Shown here in pieces: positions 1 through 5,232 of a stretch of DNA of 5,232 bases. Source of the DNA: JBIOWF01 sp044868295 (lineage in GTDB: Bacteria > Actinomycetota > Actinomycetes > Streptosporangiales > Streptosporangiaceae); assembly GCA_044868295.1 (NCBI GenBank), contig JBIOWF010000304.1, forward strand, positions 1 through 5,232. The letters run 5' to 3'. Below the pieces are notes generated by a model. That model saw only the letters and a program-made list of their open reading frames with translations, searched no databases and was not told the DNA's origin. The number at the start of each line of letters is the position of its first letter. Within the stretch, counting starts at the first letter, position 1. Position numbers and translations under genes: made by a program.

Positions 1-108
1 GCGCGCAAACCACAGGCAACCGTGGGCCGGAAGGCGAACCGCCAAGCAACAGCAGCCCGGACCACCGCCATGACGGCGTCCGAGCTGGCTGGAATCCCCC
101 GGCTTTAG
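1..108 (+). CDS. tnpB: C-terminal tail of a probable TnpB RNA-guided nuclease (partial)
   Basis: Frame 1 is open from the window edge to a TAG at 106-108 and gives 35 residues, basic and low in hydrophobics, ending AGIPRL. This fits the variable tail after the RuvC and zinc-finger region of actinobacterial TnpB proteins, which often finish with a GIPRL-like peptide because the stop codon falls inside the right-end hairpin, as here. TnpB is an RNA-guided DNA endonuclease of IS200/IS605 elements that cuts sites matching its omega RNA. No catalytic residue is within the window, so the assignment rests on the position of the stop in the hairpin and the composition of the tail. It could instead be a related OrfB pseudogene whose upstream part is damaged. 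Base composition alone does not prove coding in such GC-rich DNA. Confidence 0.5.
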   Translation, partial: ARKPQATVGRKANRQATAARTTAMTASELAGIPRL

Positions 109-126
109 CCGTGGGGAGCGCTTCAA
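1..126 (+). mobile_element. Right end of an IS200/IS605-family element (partial, left part outside the window)
   Basis: The stretch ends in the signature seen at the right end of IS605-type elements: GGAAT, a C-rich strand, a hairpin with the CTTTAG loop context, a G-rich strand, then TTCAA. In detail CGGC (100-103) pairs with GCCG (108-111) around a TTTA loop (104-107); below it is one C/T mismatch (99/112), and CCC (96-98) pairs with GGG (113-115). From memory, the Deinococcus ISDra2 right end has the same arrangement, with a TTTA loop and a terminal TTCAA. In this family the subterminal hairpin is bound by the TnpA transposase and cleavage occurs just beyond it, so the element/host junction is predicted at 126/127. 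The left end, any tnpA and the target motif lie upstream of the window, so activity cannot be judged. Confidence 0.68.
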
Positions 127-148
127 ATCAGCCGGATCGCAGCAAAGC

Positions 149-158
149 CCCAATTGGG
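149..158. promoter_or_regulatory. Perfect 10-bp palindrome in the leader of the beta-helix gene
   Basis: CCCAATTGGG is a perfect inverted repeat centred about 32 bp before the ATG of the secreted beta-helix gene, inside the 59-bp strip between the insertion-sequence end and the start codon. It is AT-cored in a GC-rich setting, which suits an operator half-site pair, but symmetry does not extend to the next base on each side. A palindrome of this length could also be chance. No convincing -35/-10 pair was found around it. Confidence 0.2.
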
Positions 159-185
159 ACATACCCCATCTGATAGCGTCCGGCG

Positions 186-1262
186 ATGCAGATCAAGAAG
201 ACAGCTATCATCGCTGCCACAACAACTCTTTTCGCCGCCGCACTGCCTGGGTTTGTGACGCCCGCCGAGGCGGCCGCCGCACCCGGAAATCCGGGTGGCG
301 GGGCGTCCGTTCCGGTGGAGGCGCGGGCGGTGAACACGTCCCGGCCGAACCAGGTGATCGGCAACGGCACCGCCGCGAGCTGCACGTCCGCGGCGGTGGT
401 CGCGGCGGTGGCCAAGGGCGGCGTCATCACCTTCGCCTGCGGCCCGGCTCCGGTGACGATCAAGTTGACCGCCACCGCCAAAGTCCGCAACACCAGCAAA
501 CAGGTCGTCCTGGACGGGGGCGGCAAGGTCACGCTAAGCGGCATGGGCAAGCGGCGGATCCTCTACATGAACACCTGTGACCAGGCCCAGGTGTGGACCA
601 CGTCGCACTGCGACAACCAGGACTCGCCGCAGCTCACCGTCCAGAACCTGACGTTCGCCGACGGCAACGCCACCGGCGAGCGTGTGGATGGTGGAGGCGG
701 TGGCGCCATCTTCGCCCGAGGCGGCCGGTTCAAGGTGGTCAACTCCAGATTTGTCCGCAATCGCTGTGACGCCGTCGGCCCGGACGTGGGCGGTGCGGCC
801 ATCCGCGTCCTGAGCCAGGCCCGCAACCTGCCGGTCTACGTCGTGCAGAGCACCTTCGGCGGAGCCGCGGGCCAGGGCGGAGTCTGCTCCAATGGCGGCG
901 CGCTGAGCAGCATCGGCGTGTCCTGGGTGATCCTCAACAGCATCTTGTCCCACAACCAGGCGATCGGCCGGGGCGCCAACCCGGCCCGGGGCGGCACCCC
1001 CGGTGGCGGCAGCGGTGGCGCCATCTACAACGACGGGAACCGGTTCACCCTGCGGATCGCCGGCTCGATCATCGAGAACAACACCGCGAAGGAAGGCGGC
1101 GGAGCCGTCTTCTTCGTCAGTAACAACCGGACCGGCACCCTGCTCATCGACCGCTCGACGCTCCGCAACAACCCCAGCGCCCGCTTCGAGACGAAGGGCT
1201 ACCCCGGCATCTTCTACCTCGGCGCCGGCAAACCGCAGGTCACCTCTTCCACCATCAAGTGA
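186..1262 (+). CDS. Secreted right-handed parallel beta-helix protein
   Basis: This 358-residue exported protein has a Sec-type signal: a KK pair at residues 4-5, a hydrophobic stretch at about 7-24 and an A-E-A motif at 27-29, so cleavage is likely near residue 29. A Gly/Ala/Pro-rich linker follows. Residues 57-94 hold an N-terminal cap-like module (GNGTAASC ... ITFACGP ... TIKL). From about 148 onward come beta-helix rungs marked by GGAI/GGAA/GGAL/GGAI/GGAV at 172, 202, 237, 277 and 305, each followed by short V/I-rich strands and Asn turns such as NSRF, NSIL and ENNT. Two GGAI units share the same 14 nt of DNA (698-711 and 1013-1026). Six Cys (66, 85, 131, 142, 194, 234) could form three disulfides outside the cell. 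No polysaccharide lyase or hydrolase catalytic signature, sortase motif or transmembrane anchor was recognised, so the substrate is unknown; carbohydrate binding or surface adhesion are possibilities only. The ATG at 186 is the only plausible start, since an in-frame TAG sits at 174-176. No clear Shine-Dalgarno sequence precedes it. Confidence 0.85.
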   Translation: MQIKKTAIIAATTTLFAAALPGFVTPAEAAAAPGNPGGGASVPVEARAVNTSRPNQVIGNGTAASCTSAAVVAAVAKGGVITFACGPAPVTIKLTATAKVRNTSKQVVLDGGGKVTLSGMGKRRILYMNTCDQAQVWTTSHCDNQDSPQLTVQNLTFADGNATGERVDGGGGGAIFARGGRFKVVNSRFVRNRCDAVGPDVGGAAIRVLSQARNLPVYVVQSTFGGAAGQGGVCSNGGALSSIGVSWVILNSILSHNQAIGRGANPARGGTPGGGSGGAIYNDGNRFTLRIAGSIIENNTAKEGGGAVFFVSNNRTGTLLIDRSTLRNNPSARFETKGYPGIFYLGAGKPQVTSSTIK

Positions 1263-1273
1263 CCTGGCGTCTG

Positions 1274-1924
1274 TCAGCGGACGGCGGCGATGTGGGTGAG
1301 TGAGCCGCCGACCATCGTCAGCCGGACCGGCGCGTCGGCCAGTTCGTCGGGCGGCGCGGTGACCGGGTCGACGCCGAATGCCGTGAGATCGGCGCGGTAG
1401 CCCGGCGCGATCCGCCCGGCGACCGGTTCCTCACCTGAGGCTCGCGCGGTCTGGCTGGTCATGCTTTCCAGCGCGGTCAGGCCCGCGAGCGCCTGCTCGG
1501 GTCGTACGGCGGCCACGCCGGGCAGGCGAGGGGGCGGCGCAGCGTGGTCGTGGCGAGCACCTCGCGCGGGTCGTAGTGCGCGATCGGCCAGTCCGAGCCG
1601 AGGACGAGCGTCGCTCCGGCGTCGGTGAGGTCCCGGCAGCGCCAGGCCCGGCCGGCTCTCTCCGTGCCGAGCCGCCACGACCATAGAGTCGGCGGGGTCG
1701 AGCCAGAACGGGCCGGTGCTCCCGCCGTGGCAGTCCGGCCGCTCCAGCCAGGCGGTGCCGCCTTCCACCGTGCCGTCGATGAAGAACTTGACGCCCGCGA
1801 CGCTCCAGCGCCGGCCGCGGGCCGCCTGCAGGTCGACGAGCTGATCGAGGTCGGAGCCGGGCATGCACCAGGGCGCGAAGCGCAGCCGCATCGGCAGGTC
1901 GCCGCCGTCCTCGATGCTCGCGAA
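1274..1924 (-). pseudogene. Degraded YtcJ-like amidohydrolase (metal-dependent hydrolase) remnant
   Basis: Conserved blocks of the YtcJ-type amidohydrolase family are present but split between frames. Frame A (1924 to about 1688) reads FASIEDGGDLPMRLRFAPW, then KFFIDGTVEGGTAWL and FWLDPAD. The family continues in frame B (about 1689 to 1525) with LWSWRLGTERAGRAWRCRD and GSDWPIAHYDPREVL; the GSDWP motif at 1585-1599 carries the metal-ligand Asp. Frame A resumes near 1520 with VRPEQAL, AGRIAPGYRADLTAF and LTMVGGSLTH, ending at a TGA at 1274-1276. An in-frame TGA at 1925-1927 closes the upstream side, and the N-terminal half with the first metal-binding His pair is absent. The segment expected between FWLDPAD and LWSWRLG, carrying the HAIGD and HIEH metal-ligand motifs, is deleted. 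The product cannot be a working enzyme. An uninterrupted frame does run from 1891 to 1274, but its middle (about residues 70-122) is out-of-frame sequence. The relic faces the beta-helix gene with an 11-bp gap. Confidence 0.85.
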
Positions 1925-1927
1925 TCA

Positions 1928-1949
1928 GCGGCCGGGCGGACCCGGCCGC
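1928..1949 (-). terminator. GC hairpin, candidate transcription terminator of dnaE
   Basis: A perfect 9-bp inverted repeat (GCGGCCGGG and its complement) flanks a 4-nt loop, starting 42 bp beyond the dnaE stop codon in the direction of dnaE transcription. There is no U-tract after it, so it is not a classical intrinsic terminator, but U-less GC hairpins are common after actinobacterial genes. The symmetric stem would also form on the opposite strand. It directly adjoins the in-frame TGA at 1925-1927 that bounds the amidohydrolase remnant. Confidence 0.5.
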
Positions 1950-1991
1950 GGCCCCAGCATCACATCCGCGGAGACTGCGCCTGACCGCCGA

Positions 1992-4900
1992 TCACGGCCC
2001 GACCAGTGCGTTCGCGCCGAGAAGGACCTTGATGTCCCCGGCGAACGCCCCGTTGCCGGTGTTCACCGCGTAGTCGGGCAGTTCGACGAGGCTGATCCTG
2101 CGGTTGAGGCGTTCCAATCGGATCCGTACGGGGGTGTCGCCAGGGTGCACCGTCAGGATTCGTTTGAGTTCGCTGACGAGATCCTTGGTCACGCGTTCCT
2201 CGCGAAGAGCGATGACCACCGGTTCGCGCCCGTCGGCCTGGATCCCGGAGATGTCGAGGAACGCGATGTCGGTCGCGTTGAACGAGATGGTGGCGTCCTC
2301 ACCGTCGCCGCGTGAGCGGATCCGGCCGGTAACGGACACGACCAGGTCTGGTGCGAGGTTGCTGCCGTACAACTGGTAGGTCTGCGGGAAGCAGGGCACC
2401 TCGATGGACGCGTCGTGGTCTTCGATCGTGAGGATGGCCCACACGTCGCCCTTCTTGGTGACCTTCTTGTCGACGCCGGAGATGATTCCGGCGATGCGAA
2501 CGTTGCCGAACCCGGCCTGGCCGTCGAACACCTGGGCGATGGTCAGGTCGCGGTTGCGCTCCAGAATCCGTTCCGCGCCGTTGAGCGGGTGGTCGGAGAC
2601 GTAGAGGCCGAGCATCTCCCGCTCGAACGACAGTTTGGTCTTCTTGTCCCACTCGCCGTCGGGCACCACGACGTGAAAGACGTTGCTGTTCCCGCTTTCG
2701 TCATCGTCGAAGGCGCCGAACAGCGAGTCCTGGCCCAGGGCCTCTTTGCGCTTGACGTCGATGACCGAGTCGACGGCCTGGTCGTGGATCTGGACCAGGC
2801 CCCGGCGGAGGTGGCCGAGCCCGTCGAACGCACCGGCTTTGATCAGCGATTCGATGGTGCGCTTGTTGCAGACGACCTGTGGAACCTTCGTCAGGAAGTC
2901 ATTGAAGTCGCTGAAGGTGCCCTTCTTGGTGCGTGCGGTGATGATGCCGTTGATGGCGTTCTCACCGACGTTCTGAATCGCCCCGAGCCCGAACCGGACG
3001 TCCTCGCCGACGGCGCTGAAACGCAGCCCGGACTCGTTGACGTCGGGCAGCAGGACCTTCAGCTTCATGCGGCGGCATTCGGCGAGATAGATCGCCATCC
3101 GGTCCTTGTTGGTCCCCACCGAGGTGAGCAGGGCGGCCATGTACTCGGCCGGATAGTTGGCCTTGAGGTAGGCGGTCCAGTAGGACACGAGCCCGTAGCC
3201 GGCGGTGTGGGACTTGTTGAACCCGTAGGAGCTGAACGGTTCCAGGACGTCCCAGACCGCTTTGGCCGCCTCCTCGGAGTAACCCTTGTCGACCATGCCG
3301 GTGGAGAAGGTGGCCCACTGCTTGTCCATCTCCTCCTTCTTCTTCTTGCCCATCGCCCGGCGCAGGATGTCGGCGCCGCCGAGGGTGTACCCGGCCAGCT
3401 GCTGGGCGATGGCCATGACCTGCTCCTGGTAGACCACCAGGTGATAGGTCGTGCCCAGGATAGGCTCAAGAGCCTCCTTGAGCGAGGGGTGGATCGGTGT
3501 GATGTCCTGTTGCCCGGCCTTGCGCAGCGCGTAGTTGGTGTGGGCGTTGGCGCCCATCGGACCGGGACGGCCCAGCGCCAGGACCGACGAGATGTCCTCG
3601 AACCGGGCCGGCGCGATCAGTTTGGTGAGGTCGCGCATCATCGAGCTGTCGAGCTGGAACACCCCGAGCGTGTCGCCGCGCGCCAGCAGTTCGTACGCCT
3701 TCTTGTCGTCCAGCGACAGCGACAGCATGTCCAGGTCGACGCCGCGGTTGTCCTTCACGTTCTGTACGGCGTCGCCGATGACGGTCAGGTTCCGCAGGCC
3801 GAGGAAGTCCATCTTCAGCGCGCCCATGTTCTCGCTGCTGGGCCCGTCGAAGCCGGTGATGCGGGCGCCGTCGTCGGGCCGCATGAAGATCGGCATCACG
3901 TCGATCAAGGGCTGGGAGGACAGGATGACACCCGCGGCGTGCACGCCGGTGCCCCGGGTCAGCCCCTCAAGGCCGAGCGCGGTGTCGATGACCTGCTTGA
4001 CGTCCTGGTCCTCTTCGTACAACTTGCGAAGTTCGGTCGCCTCGGCGTACCGGGAGTGCTTGTCGTCGAAGATGCCGGTGAGCGGGATCTCCTTGCCCAT
4101 GACGGCGGGCGGGAACGCCTTGGTGATCTTCTCGCCCACGAGGAAGGGGTAGCCCAGGACGCGGGCCGCGTCCTTGACGGCGGCCTTCGACTTGATCGTC
4201 ATGTACGTGATGATCAGCGAGACGTTGTCCTCGCCGTACCGCTCGGTGACGTAGCGGATCATGTCACCGCGGCGGCGCTCGTCGAAGTCGAGGTCGACGT
4301 CGGGCATGGAGATGCGTTCGGGGTTCAGGAACCGCTCGAACAGCAGGGAATGCTCAATGGGGTCGAGCTCGGTGATGCCCGTGACGTAGGCGACCATCGA
4401 ACCGGTCGCCGACCCTCGGCCCGGGCCGACCCAGATGCCGCTGTCGCGGGCGTACTGGCAGATGTCGGCGACGACGAGGAAGTAGCCGGGGAACCCCATG
4501 TCCTCGATCACGCCGAGCTCGTACTCGATCCGCTCCAGGACGTGGGCCGGAACGGGGTCGCCGTAGCGGCGGACCGCGCCGCGCTGGGCCTCCTTGCGCA
4601 GCCAGCTCATCTCGGTCTCCCCCTCGGGGACCGGGAACTTGGCGGCGAGGTCGCGGTGGGCGAAGACCTCGTCGTACGGCTCGACGCGTTCGGCGATCAG
4701 CAGGGTGTTCTTGCAGCCCTGCGCCCAGATCTCCGAGTTCGGGTCGAGTGCCCACATTTCCTCGGCGGAGCGGACGTAGTAGCCGTTGCCGGAGAACCGG
4801 AACCGGCTCGGGTCGCTGATCTGGGAGTTGGTGCCGACGCACAGCAGCGCGTCGTGCGCGGTGGACTGGTCTTCGGTGACGTAGTGGGAGTCGTTGGTGA

Positions 4901-5232
4901 CCAACGGCGGGATGCCGAGCGTCTCACCGATCCGCAGCAGGTCACTGCGGACCCCCGTCTCGATCGGGATCCCGCCGTGATCCATGATCTCCAGGAAGTA
5001 GTTGTCCCGGCCGAAGATGTCCTGATATTTGGCGGCGTGTTCCAGCGCCTTGTCGTACTGCCCGAGCCGGAGCCGGGTCTGGACCGCGCCGGACGGGCAG
5101 CCGGTGGTGGCGACGATCCCTTCGTGGTACTCCGCGAACAGCTCGTCGTCCATGCGCGGGTATTTCTTCATGTGGCCCTCAAGGGAGGCCAGCGAAGAGA
5201 TCTTGAACAGGTTCCGGAGCCCCTGGGCGTCG
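1992..5232 (-). CDS. dnaE: DNA polymerase III alpha subunit, DnaE1-type (N-terminus outside the window)
   Basis: This is the catalytic subunit of the replicative DNA polymerase, a C-family polymerase. The frame is open to the window edge: 20 more residues (including GLRNLFKISSLAS, typical DnaE) precede the Met at 5169-5171, so that Met is internal and about 110 N-terminal residues are missing. Numbering from that Met: the end of the PHP domain with TTGCPSG (C25) and TNDSHYV (D94, H96); the palm with GPGRGS (249-254) and catalytic Asp 293 and 295 in PDVDLDF, plus Asp 455 in KMDFLGL (E. coli D401, D403, D555); fingers with RPGPMG, YQEQ and MGKKKKEE (607-614); helix-hairpin-helix region near 728-790; clamp-binding motif QDSLFG (814-819); an OB fold at about 888-975; a C-terminal tail matching DnaE1 ends (DIKVLLGA). 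The clamp motif and full C-terminus argue against DnaE2/ImuC. Estimated full length is about 1190 residues. Oddities: Gly534 and His577 replace strongly conserved residues. The stop is TGA at 1992-1994. Confidence 0.97.
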   Translation of the reverse strand, partial: DAQGLRNLFKISSLASLEGHMKKYPRMDDELFAEYHEGIVATTGCPSGAVQTRLRLGQYDKALEHAAKYQDIFGRDNYFLEIMDHGGIPIETGVRSDLLRIGETLGIPPLVTNDSHYVTEDQSTAHDALLCVGTNSQISDPSRFRFSGNGYYVRSAEEMWALDPNSEIWAQGCKNTLLIAERVEPYDEVFAHRDLAAKFPVPEGETEMSWLRKEAQRGAVRRYGDPVPAHVLERIEYELGVIEDMGFPGYFLVVADICQYARDSGIWVGPGRGSATGSMVAYVTGITELDPIEHSLLFERFLNPERISMPDVDLDFDERRRGDMIRYVTERYGEDNVSLIITYMTIKSKAAVKDAARVLGYPFLVGEKITKAFPPAVMGKEIPLTGIFDDKHSRYAEATELRKLYEEDQDVKQVIDTALGLEGLTRGTGVHAAGVILSSQPLIDVMPIFMRPDDGARITGFDGPSSENMGALKMDFLGLRNLTVIGDAVQNVKDNRGVDLDMLSLSLDDKKAYELLARGDTLGVFQLDSSMMRDLTKLIAPARFEDISSVLALGRPGPMGANAHTNYALRKAGQQDITPIHPSLKEALEPILGTTYHLVVYQEQVMAIAQQLAGYTLGGADILRRAMGKKKKEEMDKQWATFSTGMVDKGYSEEAAKAVWDVLEPFSSYGFNKSHTAGYGLVSYWTAYLKANYPAEYMAALLTSVGTNKDRMAIYLAECRRMKLKVLLPDVNESGLRFSAVGEDVRFGLGAIQNVGENAINGIITARTKKGTFSDFNDFLTKVPQVVCNKRTIESLIKAGAFDGLGHLRRGLVQIHDQAVDSVIDVKRKEALGQDSLFGAFDDDESGNSNVFHVVVPDGEWDKKTKLSFEREMLGLYVSDHPLNGAERILERNRDLTIAQVFDGQAGFGNVRIAGIISGVDKKVTKKGDVWAILTIEDHDASIEVPCFPQTYQLYGSNLAPDLVVSVTGRIRSRGDGEDATISFNATDIAFLDISGIQADGREPVVIALREERVTKDLVSELKRILTVHPGDTPVRIRLERLNRRISLVELPDYAVNTGNGAFAGDIKVLLGANALVGP

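Larger units (their letters stand above)
1..142 (+). ncRNA. 3' part of a predicted TnpB omega RNA (reRNA) with its guide
   Basis: In IS200/IS605 elements the guide RNA of TnpB is transcribed co-linearly from the 3' end of tnpB through the right end, and the DNA just outside the element supplies the guide. Here the scaffold hairpin lies at 96-115 and the scaffold would end with TTCAA at 122-126. The guide would therefore start at 127 with ATCAGCCGGATCGCAG; about 16 nt is used in ISDra2, and the exact length here is unknown. Small upstream stems are possible, for example GGCG (33-36) with CGCC (40-43) and CGCC (66-69) with GGCG (75-78). The 5' boundary of the RNA probably lies upstream of the window. 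The call is inferred from the family and the right-end signature, with no evidence of expression. Confidence 0.42.

Noticed and set aside
153..180. Possible sigma promoter (TTGGGA at 154-159 with TGATAG at 171-176) for the beta-helix gene
   Set aside because: The spacer is only 11 bp, too short for a standard -35/-10 pair, and no alternative pair in 127-185 is convincing.
128..550. Minus-strand open frame of 140 codons over the start of the beta-helix gene
   Set aside because: It is antisense to the signal peptide and N-terminal module of a well-supported gene, and its apparent hydrophobic stretches mirror the Ala/Gly-rich coding strand.
1259..1280. Bidirectional terminator between the convergent beta-helix gene and the amidohydrolase relic
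   Set aside because: Only 11 bp separate the two stop codons and no stable inverted repeat is present there.
1625..2315. Two plus-strand open frames (1625-1984 and 1863-2315) across the pseudogene/dnaE boundary
   Set aside because: Both have low-complexity Arg/Ala/Pro-rich composition and overlap the amidohydrolase relic and the dnaE 3' end antisense; no domain or start signal was seen.
3535..4152. Long plus-strand open frame (205 codons) opposite dnaE
   Set aside because: It lies wholly within the well-supported dnaE gene on the other strand. Its translation is Ser/Arg/Pro-rich with no recognisable motif, as expected for an antisense shadow in GC-rich DNA.
5169..5171. ATG at this position as the dnaE start codon
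   Set aside because: The frame stays open to the window edge and the 20 residues upstream (GLRNLFKISSLAS region) are conserved DnaE sequence, so the Met is internal.

Overview
The window is high-GC DNA with GC-biased codon use and an actinomycete-type replicative polymerase. The DnaE protein, the twin-lysine secretory signal and the IS200/IS605 end all fit a filamentous or soil actinobacterium, possibly Micromonosporaceae-like; the family-level placement is an inference.

Layout: (1) Bases 1-126 are the right-hand end of an IS200/IS605-family element: the last 35 codons of a probable tnpB (frame 1, stop at 106-108), overlapped by the terminal hairpin that also forms the 3' end of the TnpB guide RNA (omega RNA / reRNA). 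The scaffold appears to end at TTCAA (122-126), so host DNA, and the RNA guide, should begin at 127. (2) Bases 186-1262 (+) encode a complete secreted protein of 358 residues with a Sec signal peptide and a right-handed parallel beta-helix. (3) Bases 1274-1924 (-) hold a decayed YtcJ-type amidohydrolase whose conserved blocks are scattered over two reading frames and whose N-terminal part and central metal-ligand region are missing. (4) A perfect 9-bp GC hairpin at 1928-1949 lies between that relic and the end of the next gene. (5) Bases 1992-5232 (-) are the DNA polymerase III alpha subunit gene (dnaE), open at the window edge and lacking about 110 N-terminal residues.

The genes do not form one pathway. 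dnaE is a housekeeping-type replication gene transcribed leftward; its 3' flank looks like a degradation and insertion zone containing the amidohydrolase relic, the convergent beta-helix gene and the insertion-sequence end. The most notable items are the IS605 / omega-RNA end, whose guide would be drawn from the leader of the beta-helix gene, and a DnaE with unusual substitutions in otherwise conserved polymerase motifs. No CRISPR array, tRNA, rRNA or clearly new multi-gene system is visible.
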